Below are positions 25,943 to 35,606 of a stretch of DNA of 64,000 bases, piece by piece. This DNA is from Faucicola tetraodonis (lineage in GTDB: Bacteria > Pseudomonadota > Gammaproteobacteria > Pseudomonadales > Moraxellaceae). The stretch lies in the NCBI GenBank assembly GCA_032017425.1, contig DALZPW010000004.1. The stretch is one strand, 5' to 3'. The first letter of the stretch is position 1, and every line of letters begins with the position of its first letter. The notes beneath the pieces are model-generated. The model saw only the letters and a list, made by a program, of their open reading frames with translations, was not told the origin of the DNA and did no database searches. The position numbers and the translations under genes were made by a program.

Positions 25943-27223
25943 TTAAGGCACGATTTTATCAATCAATACCGTTGTCAAGTCGGCCGTTTTCTCTAGCGGT
26001 ACGGGGTTACTCGTCAAGTCACCGCTTTGCGGCATGGCGTCACCTGAAGCACTAACCCGGGCGGTAATCACCAATGCCTCATTCGTGCTAATCGCCGAAC
26101 TTAAGGTCATGGTCGGCATGATGCTATCGTTATCGCTGATGTTAATTGTCATACCATTGATGGTTAAGCTATCTGCTGACAGTTTTTTGGCAGCAACAGG
26201 GGGGCCACCTGCCATCTTACGCACATTAACAAATAAGCTTTCGCCTTTTTTCACCCGTCCTAATATCTCAGGGGTGACTTTAACATTGACTGTAATCGCC
26301 TGTTCGCCTTGGGCTTCCCGCTGATTGATGGTCTGCTCAAGTTCAGATAAGCTGTTTAAAGCTTGGGTATGATCGCCAGGACGCGCTTGGATTTCGGTGC
26401 GTAGCAGTTCTACCCATTTTCGAGACTGCGCGTAGTTACCCGCTCGCATTTCGCCCATTGCCATCAGCATTTGTGCGCCTTGGTGTTTAGGACTTTTGGC
26501 TAGAATATGCTCAACCACTTGACGGGTTTTGTCATCCATTACCCCGCCTTGGGTAAAAAAGCTAGTTTGGGCGTAGGTGATGGCAACTTTTTCATCATCA
26601 GGATTGAGACGATACGCCCTTGCCAAGGCTTCAATTGCTTGCTCGGGTGCTTGCAAAGCTACAAACACTTCAGACAGACGGAACCAACGCAGCGGATCGG
26701 TGGCATGATGATGCACATTGGTTTGCATGGCACTAATTAGTCCCACACTGTCTTTGGTCGCCCATTCGGGTGGCGTATCGATTTTTGCGGTCAGCAAATC
26801 ATCTGCGACTTGTCCCAAGCGATTTTGTGCATCCCATAACTGATAGACGGGCGTGCGGTCGGCAATCATCACATAAGCCATCGCAGATAATAGCGGAATC
26901 CAGATGATAACTATCAGACGGCTTTTCCAATTGGGGGTAAAATGGCTGGTATCTTGATTGTCACTGATGTCTAGTAATTGACGCTCTAACGCCAGTTTTT
27001 GGGTTTGATAAGTCGCCTCATCGATTTGACCCTCGCCAAAATCGGCATCAAGTTCTACCAACCGTTGTTTAAATACTTCAATATTGAGCGTTAGTAACTG
27101 ATTATCAGCGCGATTGGCAATAGCGTGATGGTCTTGGGTTTGCAACCAAGGTAACAAAATAAATACCGCAAGCGTGATAGCAAACAAAAGCGCGACAATG
27201 ATAAAAATAATTAGCGTTGACAT
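25943..27223 (-). CDS. ccmI: Cytochrome c biogenesis protein CcmI (apocytochrome chaperone)
   Basis: 426 residues. Two membrane segments (about 4-25 and 105-123) flank a cytoplasmic coil-like region; TPR-like repeats (APEQAIEALARAYRLNPDDE) fill 175-300, and a C-terminal periplasmic domain follows (VTPEILGRVKKGESLFVNV...). This is the CcmI layout: it binds apocytochrome c and hands it to CcmFH. The ATG overlaps the ccmH stop (TAATG), so translation is coupled. It is the last gene of ccmF-dsbE-ccmH-ccmI. Confidence 0.88.
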   Translation of the reverse strand: MSTLIIFIIVALLFAITLAVFILLPWLQTQDHHAIANRADNQLLTLNIEVFKQRLVELDADFGEGQIDEATYQTQKLALERQLLDISDNQDTSHFTPNWKSRLIVIIWIPLLSAMAYVMIADRTPVYQLWDAQNRLGQVADDLLTAKIDTPPEWATKDSVGLISAMQTNVHHHATDPLRWFRLSEVFVALQAPEQAIEALARAYRLNPDDEKVAITYAQTSFFTQGGVMDDKTRQVVEHILAKSPKHQGAQMLMAMGEMRAGNYAQSRKWVELLRTEIQARPGDHTQALNSLSELEQTINQREAQGEQAITVNVKVTPEILGRVKKGESLFVNVRKMAGGPPVAAKKLSADSLTINGMTINISDNDSIMPTMTLSSAISTNEALVITARVSASGDAMPQSGDLTSNPVPLEKTADLTTVLIDKIVP

Positions 27224-27786
27224 TAATTTTCCTTAACCGCTGCTTGATTGATTTCACTAGTTTTAGCATTGGCAGCGTTATCATTGGCGTTTAACAAGTC
27301 TTGTAATCGCTGTTGTTCGGCGGCTGAAAGTGGCGCATAGCCGTCTTCTATGGGATTGGCAATGACAGCGGCACGTTTTGACGAATTACGGTTACGAATA
27401 AACCAAGCCAGCATTACAAACACCAACAGCACAGGCGGAAAAAACCATAAAATCCAGGTAGATGGGCGCACAGGGGGTTTGTAGCTAATAAAATCACCGT
27501 AGCGCTCATTCATATACTGGCGAATTTCGGCGTCGGAACGACCGTCTTTGACCATGTCATAAGTCTTTTGTTTTAAATCTTGTGCAATTGGCGCATCGGA
27601 ACCTGCCAAGTTTTGGTTTTGACATTTTGGACAACGAAATTCTTCAATGAGCGCACGATACTGGGCTTCTTGGCGCGGGTTGTCAAATTGGTAGGTATCA
27701 ATATTTGCCCAAGCCGACATGGATAACCCTGCGACTAGCAACACCACACCCATCAGGTGACGAATTTTTGCAAATGTGATACTCAT
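27223..27786 (-). CDS. ccmH: Cytochrome c biogenesis protein CcmH (thiol reductase)
   Basis: 187 residues from ATG 27786, which overlaps the dsbE stop (ATGA). Signal peptide (VVLLVAGLSMSAWA), then FRCPKCQNQNLAGSDAPIA with the redox CxxC (consensus LRCxxCQ), the three-helix bundle, and a C-terminal membrane helix (WILWFFPPVLLVFVMLAW). It reduces or holds apocytochrome c heme-binding cysteines in the CcmFHI complex. Single CcmH (CcmL type) with separate CcmI, unlike the E. coli fusion. Confidence 0.92.
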   Translation of the reverse strand: MSITFAKIRHLMGVVLLVAGLSMSAWANIDTYQFDNPRQEAQYRALIEEFRCPKCQNQNLAGSDAPIAQDLKQKTYDMVKDGRSDAEIRQYMNERYGDFISYKPPVRPSTWILWFFPPVLLVFVMLAWFIRNRNSSKRAAVIANPIEDGYAPLSAAEQQRLQDLLNANDNAANAKTSEINQAAVKEN

Positions 27787-28358
27787 TGGCACACCTCACG
27801 GATTTTAGCATCAGCGGCTTGTTCACGCAGCGCAGTCATACAAGGCAATACTTGCTTGTTGTAGCGCTCTTCGTTGATTTCCCCCAAGATATGCTGGCGC
27901 ACATTGCCTTTGCCATCAACCACAAACGACTCTGGCACACCTGTCAGACCCAAATCAATGCCAAAATTCCCTTCTTTATCTTGCACATTGAGGGTAAATG
28001 GGTCTTCATGGGTGTTGAGATAATCAAGCGCGTCTTTGGTTTCATCTTTATAATTGACCCCAACAATCGGCACGCCTGCCTTTGACATTTGCAATAAAAA
28101 GGGGTGTTCAACTTTACAAGTCACACACCAAGATGCCCATACATTGAGTAAAAATGGCTGTTTGGGTAGCTGTGCTTGGGTAATCATTTGTGATGGGTTA
28201 CCCAAAGACGGTAAGCTAAAGCTTGGCAAAGCGCGATTGAGCGAGGTGTTGGTCACTACCGTGGTATCTTTGCCCAACCGCGTATAAAACAGCGCAATGA
28301 TAATCAAAAAAAGCACCAAAGGAATCAAAAACCACAGTTGTCTTTTACGCATTGCCAT
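27783..28358 (-). CDS. dsbE: Thiol:disulfide interchange protein DsbE/CcmG
   Basis: 191 residues from ATG 28358 (ATG 28352 also possible). N-terminal membrane anchor (FLIPLVLFLIIIALFY), then a periplasmic thioredoxin fold with active site WCVTC (NVWASWCVTCKVEHP) and the GVPESFVVDGKG cis-Pro loop containing the GVPE motif typical of CcmG. It keeps the apocytochrome or CcmH thiols reduced. The start overlaps ccmF and the stop overlaps ccmH. Confidence 0.93.
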   Translation of the reverse strand: MAMRKRQLWFLIPLVLFLIIIALFYTRLGKDTTVVTNTSLNRALPSFSLPSLGNPSQMITQAQLPKQPFLLNVWASWCVTCKVEHPFLLQMSKAGVPIVGVNYKDETKDALDYLNTHEDPFTLNVQDKEGNFGIDLGLTGVPESFVVDGKGNVRQHILGEINEERYNKQVLPCMTALREQAADAKIREVCQ

Positions 28359-30429
28359 GAGCACTCTCCTGACCTAACTCACTGTCATTTTTTACCAACA
28401 CGGGGGCGATTGCCGCTGCTGTGTTAATCGCTGCCAAATTCCCCGACTTGTCATCACTCATATCAGCAAGTCTCGGCAGTTTACGATAGCGTTTATCAAA
28501 CATACTTAAAATCGCACCCAGCGCCAGCACAAAACCGCCCCACCACACCCAGCGTACGCCAGGTTTGATATAGATACGCACCGCCCATTTAGTGGCAGTG
28601 GCTTCCGTTTGATTAACCCCTAAAATCGGCTCACCCATTGCCATATAGATATCTCTTAATGGGTTGTACTGGATAGAAGCTTCGGTCATGGGCATTTGAC
28701 TGACCACATAATGGCGTTTTTCTGGATAAAGGGTCGCGACCAGTTGGTTATTTTTACGAACACTGACCACCGCTTGGGTAGCATCAAAGTTTGCGCCGCG
28801 AATTTTTTTTAGCTCATCCATCGTGAACTGGTAGCCTTGTACTTCAACCGATTGGTTTTTTTGCATGGCAATGTCTTTTTCGATACTTAAGCTTGTGGTA
28901 ATGGCAATACCCATCACGGATAGCAAAATACCCAAATGCGCCAGCTGCATTCCCCAATAGCCCATGTGCAGACGTTTTAGCCCAGCGCCCAGCGAGCGCG
29001 CGTTACGGGTTTTGTCTTTGATATCAATCACCATCCATACCAACACCCATAAACACAATGCCGCTGACATAAAGATATTGATGTTGATACTACTGACCAA
29101 GAAATAGCTTAAAACCCCGGCTAACACAAAACAACTGGCTAAAATCGCCAAGCCTATACCTAACAATGGACGGGTGTCTTTTTTCCAACGGCTGACCGGT
29201 CCAATGGCTAAAAACAACAACAATAACCAAGTTAACGGCACAAATAACGCATTAAAATAGGGCGCTCCCACCGATACTTGACCCAGTTTTAACGCATCGG
29301 CCAGCATTGGATAAAGTGTGCCAATGACCACCACGATGGTTGAGACTAATATAATAATGTTATTGATGACCAATAATGTCTCACGAGATTTGAGCTGATA
29401 ATGGCTTTCTTGGGTTAAACGCCAACCGCGCCACGCAAACATCGCCAGACCGCCACCGATTACCACGCCCAAAATCACTAGGATAAACAGACCGCGGGTA
29501 GGGTCTGCGGCAAATGAGTGAACCGAGGTAATGACCCCCGAACGTACCAAAAACGTACCCAATAAACTCAAGGCAAAGCTGAAAATCGCCAACATAATCG
29601 TCCAAGCTTTGAACACGCCGCGCTTTTCGGTGACTGCCAATGAATGTAATAATGCCACCCCACCGAGCCAAGGCATAAAGGACGCGTTTTCCACAGGATC
29701 CCAAAACCACCAGCCGCCCCAGCCAAGCTCGTTGTATGCCCACATGGAGCCAAACACGATGCCCAGTGTCAAACAGCACCAAGCCGCTAGTGTCCAAGGA
29801 CGCGACCAACGCGTCCACACCGCATCTAACCGACCTGCCCACAATGCTGCCATGGCAAAGGCAAACGGTACTACCGCGCCCACATAGCCCATATACAGCA
29901 TCGGCGGGTGAAAAATTAATCCGGGGTCTTGTAGTAGTGGATTCAAATCTTTGCCATCCACTGGGATGCTGGGTAGACTGCGATTAAAAGGTGACGACAC
30001 AAAAATCACCATGCTTAGCATCATCATTTGCACAAAGGCTATAATCACCAACACGCGTGCGCGCATGGCAAGCGGCAAGCTTCGACTAAAAACAGCCACC
30101 GCCGCGCCCCAAGTCGCCAAAATGGTGACCCACAGTAACAGTGAGCCTTCATGCCCACCCCACGTGGCTGATAGGCGATAGTACCAAGGTAGCAAAGAAT
30201 TTGACTGATTAGCGACATAAATCAACGTAAAATCATTGGCATAAAACCCATACATCAGGCACAAAAATGACGTACCGGTTGCCAAAAACTGAGCAATGGC
30301 AAAACTTCCTGCCAGTCGTTGCCAAGCAGGTTGGTGTTTGAACACCCCCACTGCTGGTAAAATAACCTGTAAAATGGCAATCACCAAGGCTGAAATAAGC
30401 GCAAAATAGCCCAATTCAGTAATTAACAT
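28345..30429 (-). CDS. ccmF: Haem lyase subunit CcmF
   Basis: 694 residues from ATG 30429, chosen because GGAG stands eight bases before it; a GTG at 30462 would add 11 residues. About 15 hydrophobic segments. The WWD haem-handling motif WGGWWFWDPVENASFMPW is at about 230-250, preceded by the histidine-containing periplasmic loops (FHPPMLYMGYVG). CcmF attaches haem from holo-CcmE to apocytochrome c. First gene of this four-gene unit. ccmABCDE is not in the window. Confidence 0.95.
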   Translation of the reverse strand: MLITELGYFALISALVIAILQVILPAVGVFKHQPAWQRLAGSFAIAQFLATGTSFLCLMYGFYANDFTLIYVANQSNSLLPWYYRLSATWGGHEGSLLLWVTILATWGAAVAVFSRSLPLAMRARVLVIIAFVQMMMLSMVIFVSSPFNRSLPSIPVDGKDLNPLLQDPGLIFHPPMLYMGYVGAVVPFAFAMAALWAGRLDAVWTRWSRPWTLAAWCCLTLGIVFGSMWAYNELGWGGWWFWDPVENASFMPWLGGVALLHSLAVTEKRGVFKAWTIMLAIFSFALSLLGTFLVRSGVITSVHSFAADPTRGLFILVILGVVIGGGLAMFAWRGWRLTQESHYQLKSRETLLVINNIIILVSTIVVVIGTLYPMLADALKLGQVSVGAPYFNALFVPLTWLLLLFLAIGPVSRWKKDTRPLLGIGLAILASCFVLAGVLSYFLVSSININIFMSAALCLWVLVWMVIDIKDKTRNARSLGAGLKRLHMGYWGMQLAHLGILLSVMGIAITTSLSIEKDIAMQKNQSVEVQGYQFTMDELKKIRGANFDATQAVVSVRKNNQLVATLYPEKRHYVVSQMPMTEASIQYNPLRDIYMAMGEPILGVNQTEATATKWAVRIYIKPGVRWVWWGGFVLALGAILSMFDKRYRKLPRLADMSDDKSGNLAAINTAAAIAPVLVKNDSELGQESAHGNA

Positions 30430-30495
30430 ACCCACTGCTCCTATCGCTGTAGTGGTTATCACACTGTAGAATTTTCACCAAAAAAATGGGTCAAA

Positions 30496-31821
30496 CTAAT
30501 AAAACACCAATATCAAATGTATCCAGCCCGCCAAAAACCCTGTCACACCGCCCAAAATAATCAGTGTTAATTCATCTTCACGAAAGGCAGGACGCAACAG
30601 ATTCTGAAATTCATTGGGCGTCAATGCGCGAATTCGGTCTCGAAACATCCCAAAGATTTTTTCTGCGCGGCTAAGGTTAAGCTCAGGATTGCTCATCGGC
30701 ACCATGGTCGCTGCAATCGACTTATCAATAATCACGTGTCTGAGCTGACCAAACTCTTTACGACCCAGACCAAATTTCAAGCTGGTTTGAATCACCTGTG
30801 ATTCCAAAACTGGGTTTAGGTGTTTTTTAATCAGCTCACGCGTTTGCATCGCACGGCTGCCATACATCATTTCATACATGATATTTTTGAGCGTGACCAA
30901 ATCTTTGACCACAATCTCAGCAAACACCTCAGAGACCTCAGGCTGGCGTTTCATAAAACCACCTTGCCAGTTAAATTGTCCCATATGCGGTTTTTCAAAG
31001 CGGATAAATGGCAGCGATTTGCTAAAACTAAAAAATTTGGGATAGCGATAATAATGCGGCTCAATTGGATTAAATACCATCCAAATGGCAATCCAGTTGG
31101 TCAACAGCCCCCAAATCGCGGCAAAAAACGGCACCGTCCAATGCTGCGGCACAAACCAAAAAATCGCCATCTGCAAAATACCGAATACAAATCCAATCAG
31201 CGCACTGATATGCCAAATAAAATTAATCTCTTTTTGACCTACCTTCAAAAACATCCGCACCATCAGCGCACGGTCGCTTTCCATCTTGTTGACAATCATC
31301 TCGCGCATATCAACCAAGTTTTCGACATTGTAGGTCAAGTCGAGCACCAGATTTTTCATGATAGCTGGCAATTGCTCGTGTCCATAGGCATAGATACGGC
31401 GTTTGACAGCAAAAGGCAGATTCGCCCATAGCGTTGCCGAGCGCTCATTCATGATTTCATCAATCAGCAAATCCAAGTTTTGGTTCATGGTTTGGCTGAT
31501 AAAATCTGCCACTTCTTCAGGGTGCATGGCTTGGAAAAACTCATCGAGTGAGCCAAGCTTGGATAAAGTTTGGTCAACGATAATCCCCGATATTTTACCC
31601 GCTTTGCGTGGCACAATGCCCTGCCAGCCGATACCACCGCCTGGGAACCCTTGAATCTTAATGCCCCAAAAATGAATGGGGTAAAATAGCATCTTGAGTG
31701 CCATCCATACATGCGCCCAAGTCACGACTGCTGTCACAAATGGAATGGTCAGCATAGCGAAAAATTGCGGATGGGTTGCAAGCTTGTGCCAAATTTCTGC
31801 AAACATATCAAAAAAGCTCAC
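30496..31821 (-). CDS. DUF445 family membrane protein
   Basis: 441 residues. Membrane segments occur near 20-45, about 200-245 and the C terminus (LIILGGVTGFLAGWIHLILVFY); the long middle part is amphipathic and helical. The pattern GIVPRKAGKISGIIVDQTL and GLLTNWIAIWMVFNPIEP fits DUF445 (PF04286), uncharacterised inner-membrane proteins. The annotated start is GTG at 31821 without a good SD; an in-frame ATG at 31806 is an alternative. It lies 66 bases upstream of ccmF on the same strand; co-transcription is possible. Confidence 0.8.
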   Translation of the reverse strand: MSFFDMFAEIWHKLATHPQFFAMLTIPFVTAVVTWAHVWMALKMLFYPIHFWGIKIQGFPGGGIGWQGIVPRKAGKISGIIVDQTLSKLGSLDEFFQAMHPEEVADFISQTMNQNLDLLIDEIMNERSATLWANLPFAVKRRIYAYGHEQLPAIMKNLVLDLTYNVENLVDMREMIVNKMESDRALMVRMFLKVGQKEINFIWHISALIGFVFGILQMAIFWFVPQHWTVPFFAAIWGLLTNWIAIWMVFNPIEPHYYRYPKFFSFSKSLPFIRFEKPHMGQFNWQGGFMKRQPEVSEVFAEIVVKDLVTLKNIMYEMMYGSRAMQTRELIKKHLNPVLESQVIQTSLKFGLGRKEFGQLRHVIIDKSIAATMVPMSNPELNLSRAEKIFGMFRDRIRALTPNEFQNLLRPAFREDELTLIILGGVTGFLAGWIHLILVFY

Positions 31822-32236
31822 ATGGTGAAAAAGCTAAAATCAAAGGACCATAAAACCGAGATGACATTATAAGGGTTGCTTGAAAACGTCTATAATATAA
31901 GTGGGTTAATAGGGGTGCGTTCAAACCGCTAGATTTTAGCACAGAAAGATATATTTTGCCTGAAGAAGTTATATTTTTAGCGGTTTTGCGTCCCTATGTT
32001 ATCATCCATATTGCCGTCAATGCGGTTATCATAATTTGATACATTTGTTTTGACAGCAGCCGTTAGTTATTTGCGATTTTGGCAGGATTTGGGCATGCTT
32101 ATTTGCCACATTTTATGCTAGTATATCGCTCTTAAATTTTGATTTTAGCCACCAATAGGTAGGTGGGTGATATCCCTATATTTGTTCATCGCACCGCGAC
32201 CCTTTTTAAAACCGTTCTAATTGCTGTTACCCGCTT
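31822..32236. other. Divergent intergenic region DUF445 gene/mrdA with inverted repeat
   Basis: 415 gene-free bases. A perfect 9-bp inverted repeat AAACCGCTA (31923-31931) / TAGCGGTTT (31978-31986) is separated by 46 bases. No convincing -35/-10 pair for mrdA stands out; a TATAAT-like box lies near 31892. No ORF with an SD is present. Confidence 0.5.
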
Positions 32237-34216
32237 ATGAAACCACCCCATTATTCAGATATGCAACGTGAAAATCTCATCTTTCGCCGCCGGGTAATTT
32301 TGGCATCGGTGTTTGTTTTTTTGGGCTTGGTTGGCTTGATTGTACGCTATGCTTATCTACAAATTTATACCCATGACCAGTACGTCACCCAGTCTGACAA
32401 TAATCGTATCAAGCTGGTTTCTGCACCGCCCAGTCGCGGCTACATTTATGACCGGAACGGCGTGATTTTGGCAGATAACCAGCCTGTTTTTACCGCTGTC
32501 ATCAGTCCTGATGAAATTGACAATCCTGACAATACCTTGGCACTACTCACCCCGATTTTTCAGTTGACACCTGAAGAAATCAGTGAAGCTTCAAAAGCCC
32601 TTAAAAAAAGTAAAAATGAACCTGTCACCATTAAAATTGGACTTACCGAACAGCAAGTTGCCCAGTTTAGTGAACGCAAACCGTTTTTTAAAGGCGTGAC
32701 GATTCAAAGTAAACTCACGCGCACCTATCCCTACAGTGACTTATTTGCCCATGTGATTGGCTATGTTGGGCGTATCAGCGACAACGATAGTAAAAAGCTG
32801 GATAAAAAGCTGTATGCAGGCACCGATTTGATAGGTAAAACAGGGATTGAAAAATATTACGAGTCGCTGCTACTGGGCAAACCCGGTTATCAATCAATTG
32901 AAACCAATGCCTATGGCGATATCATCAAAAAACTCGATACCAAACCACCCATTCCCGGCAATGATATTTATCTAAGCCTTGATTATGGGTTACAAAAATT
33001 GACCAGCGATTTATTAAATGGTAAACGCGGCGCCGCGGTGGCAATTGACCCCAGCACTGGCGAGATTTTAGCCTTTGTGAGCAATCCAAGTTTTGACCCC
33101 AATCCCTTTATCACTGGAATTAGTAGCAGAGAATACAAGGCACTGCAACAAGACCCCGACATGCCACTGTACAACCGTGCGCTACAAGGGCAATACCCCC
33201 CGGGTTCTTCTATCAAACCGATTGAGGGTTTGGCAGGGATTCATTACGGCATCATGGGATGGGACAGTAGTATTTATGATCCGGGTTATTTTAGTCTGCC
33301 TGGCGATAGCCATAAATTTCGTGACTGGAAAAAATCGGGTCATGGTAACGTCAATTTGCATAAATCCGTGGTCGAATCTGTCGATACCTACTACTACAAG
33401 CTGTCTTATCAACTGGGTATTGACCGGCTTCATGATTGGATGACGCGTTTTAATTTTGGTAGTAAAACGGGCATTGATTTGCCGGGAGAAAAAACCGGGG
33501 TCTACCCTTCTACTGAGTGGAAAATGAAAACCTATAAAAAAGCCTGGTTGCCTGGGGAAACCATTTCTGTGAGTATCGGGCAAGGGTATTTTTTGGCGAC
33601 ACCCTTACAGATTGCCAACGGTATCGCCATGCTAGCCGGTGATGGACAGCATTTAACCCCCCATCTGCTCAAAAAATCCACCGGTGCCGAACATGTCACC
33701 CCTATTGAAAAGCCCGATGGTAAAATTCAATACAACGGTAACCCCAATGATTGGCAGCGTATGCACCTAGCCATGGAAGATGTGGTCAAAAAAGGCACAG
33801 CGCATAATATCTATACGCCAACTTATCGCATCGCTGGCAAAACAGGCACAGCGCAGGTCAAATCTATCGCACAAGGCAAACGCTATAACGAAGCCGCGCT
33901 TGACTCGCGTCACTGGGATCATGGCTGGTTTGTTGGCTTTGCCCCAGTAGAAAACCCGCAAATTGCCATTGCCGTCATCGTAGAAAATGGGCGGCATGGT
34001 GGCTGGGTAGCACCGATTGTGCGTAAAATGATGGATTATTGGCTCATTGATAAAATCAAAAACCCGATTGTGCCACCGTCGCCTGAAGAACTTGTCAAAA
34101 TCAACGCCGAAAAACAAGCCGCCAAATTGCAACGTGAAGCGTTAGTTTTGTCGGGTAAACCTATTATCGCAAAACCCAATACCGCCAAACTCACTGCAGT
34201 GGGTGGTGCTGACTGA
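32237..34216 (+). CDS. mrdA: Penicillin-binding protein 2 (elongasome transpeptidase)
   Basis: 659 residues. A single N-terminal membrane anchor (VILASVFVFLGLVGLIVRYAYLQI), the pedestal domain, and a transpeptidase domain with SxxK in PPGSSIKP, SxD in ESVDTYYYKL and KTGTAQV. The SSIK variant differs from the commoner STVK/STFK but keeps Ser and Lys. It cross-links peptidoglycan during rod elongation with RodA, which is not adjacent here. rsmD follows 17 bases later. Confidence 0.95.
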   Translation: MKPPHYSDMQRENLIFRRRVILASVFVFLGLVGLIVRYAYLQIYTHDQYVTQSDNNRIKLVSAPPSRGYIYDRNGVILADNQPVFTAVISPDEIDNPDNTLALLTPIFQLTPEEISEASKALKKSKNEPVTIKIGLTEQQVAQFSERKPFFKGVTIQSKLTRTYPYSDLFAHVIGYVGRISDNDSKKLDKKLYAGTDLIGKTGIEKYYESLLLGKPGYQSIETNAYGDIIKKLDTKPPIPGNDIYLSLDYGLQKLTSDLLNGKRGAAVAIDPSTGEILAFVSNPSFDPNPFITGISSREYKALQQDPDMPLYNRALQGQYPPGSSIKPIEGLAGIHYGIMGWDSSIYDPGYFSLPGDSHKFRDWKKSGHGNVNLHKSVVESVDTYYYKLSYQLGIDRLHDWMTRFNFGSKTGIDLPGEKTGVYPSTEWKMKTYKKAWLPGETISVSIGQGYFLATPLQIANGIAMLAGDGQHLTPHLLKKSTGAEHVTPIEKPDGKIQYNGNPNDWQRMHLAMEDVVKKGTAHNIYTPTYRIAGKTGTAQVKSIAQGKRYNEAALDSRHWDHGWFVGFAPVENPQIAIAVIVENGRHGGWVAPIVRKMMDYWLIDKIKNPIVPPSPEELVKINAEKQAAKLQREALVLSGKPIIAKPNTAKLTAVGGAD

Positions 34217-34233
34217 CGTATGACTTCCAAACT

Positions 34234-34857
34234 ATGATGTCCAAACTTAGCAAACGAGCCAATAAAGCCACCAAATCCCCGCCAGTTTCTCACGTGCGTA
34301 TCATCGGCGGCGAGTATCGTCGGCGTTTGGTAGCGTTTATCGATGCCGATGGGTTACGGCCCACGCCTGACCGTGTCCGAGAGACAGTATTCAACTGGCT
34401 TGCCGATGAGTTAGTCAATGCCAAGGTACTAGATTGCTGTGCTGGTAGTGGGGTGCTCGGTTTTGAAGCCTTGTCGAGAGGTGCCAAGCAGTTAACTTCT
34501 ATCGAGCCTAACCATGAGCAATTTAGGCAAATTAAAGCCACCCAAGCCCTGTTAGGTATTGCTGATACAAAAATTGTGACAATGCAAGCTACAATACAAC
34601 AAGCCTTACCACAACTGGCAAACACCGAGCCGTTTGATGTGGTGTTTATCGACCCACCTTATCAACTAGCGTTATGGGATACAATCTTGCATGGGTTAAT
34701 AAACCATCAGTTAATCCATCCGCAGTCATTACTGTATATCGAAAGCGATCAAGATCATACACAATTGTTAGCATCTTTTACCGCGTCACTTGAGCCACTT
34801 AAATATAAAAAAATGGGGCAAATTTTTGCCGGCATTTATCAGCTCAAAACGCTTTAA
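34234..34857 (+). CDS. rsmD: 16S rRNA (guanine966-N2)-methyltransferase
   Basis: 207 residues. RIIGGEYRRRLVAF, the RPTPDRVRETVFNWL substrate-loop motif, SAM motif LDCCAGSGVLGFEALSRGA and catalytic FIDPPYQ are all present. It methylates G966 of 16S rRNA in the assembling 30S subunit. It is 17 bases from mrdA and probably co-transcribed with it. A basic N-terminal tail (SKLSKRANKATK) precedes the conserved start. Confidence 0.94.
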   Translation: MMSKLSKRANKATKSPPVSHVRIIGGEYRRRLVAFIDADGLRPTPDRVRETVFNWLADELVNAKVLDCCAGSGVLGFEALSRGAKQLTSIEPNHEQFRQIKATQALLGIADTKIVTMQATIQQALPQLANTEPFDVVFIDPPYQLALWDTILHGLINHQLIHPQSLLYIESDQDHTQLLASFTASLEPLKYKKMGQIFAGIYQLKTL

Positions 34858-34918
34858 TTCAAAGCATATCAATTAAAAGCATTTTAATTCAAAGCGTTTT
34901 AATTTAGCCATTAAAAAA

Positions 34919-34940
34919 CCGACTGGATTAACCCAGTCGG
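34919..34940 (-). terminator. Terminator of the small membrane protein gene
   Basis: CCGACTGG (34919-34926) / CCAGTCGG (34933-34940); on the minus strand TTTTTT follows. Confidence 0.75.
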
Positions 34941-34980
34941 CAGATATAATAACCATTCACGCCTAATAGCAAACCCACTA

Positions 34981-35220
34981 TTAGCTTTTAATGCATATAC
35001 CCACTTGTACGGCAGACGCTGACGGACATAAATATTTTGATGACTGTCCTTTTAAGTTGTTGGCTTCATACAGATAACTGACCCCCACCACCATCAAAAA
35101 TGTCACCACGAGCGCTAACATAATTACCAGTACAACACTATGAATGTTGATTTTGGAGTGATGGCGCGTCATTTCTACACTATCATCGGTGCCTTTAGTA
35201 TCGTTCACTTGATGGATCAT
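34981..35220 (-). CDS. Small hypothetical single-pass membrane protein
   Basis: 79 residues: a polar N terminus with many His, Asp and Thr, one strong membrane helix at about 29-52 (VVLVIMLALVVTFLMVVGVSYLY), then a short periplasmic tail with two cysteines. No family recognised. A minus-strand terminator follows, which supports a real gene. SD before ATG 35220 is weak. Confidence 0.55.
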   Translation of the reverse strand: MIHQVNDTKGTDDSVEMTRHHSKINIHSVVLVIMLALVVTFLMVVGVSYLYEANNLKGQSSKYLCPSASAVQVGICIKS

Positions 35221-35606
35221 AACTTATGTCCTAAAAAATTTGAAATTTAACCGATTAAATTTCATCGTGTTACTTAGCAACTATCCATATACGACATAGA
35301 CCGAAAACTATGCGTGGTAGGGCTATAAAAGCAATTTACAAAGGTAATCAAATATTACATTTATCTTATAGTGATTACATTCTACAATGTATTTGTTACT
35401 AAATTATAACAATAATAAAAAATTACACAATTGTTTTATCAGAAAAATTCCTATTTGGTCATTTTTTTGCGATAAATGGTATAGTGTCATCAAACTTTTG
35501 AAAAAATATTCATCCAAACTGGTTAATAATCAATTATCTAGCTAGAATTAATTAGCTAGTTAGTTAATCCCATCCACCCCATTTTTCTGTAAGACTGAAA
35601 ATAATA
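35221..35606. other. Intergenic region before dgt
   Basis: About 385 AT-rich bases between divergent genes. A TTGGTC (35455-35460) and TATAGT (35480-35485) with 19-base spacing may drive dgt. No ORF, RNA or repeat of note. Confidence 0.45.

Noticed and set aside
30820..31431. 203-residue frame opposite the DUF445 gene
   Set aside because: Antisense open frame with no recognisable domain; the opposing gene has clear family motifs.
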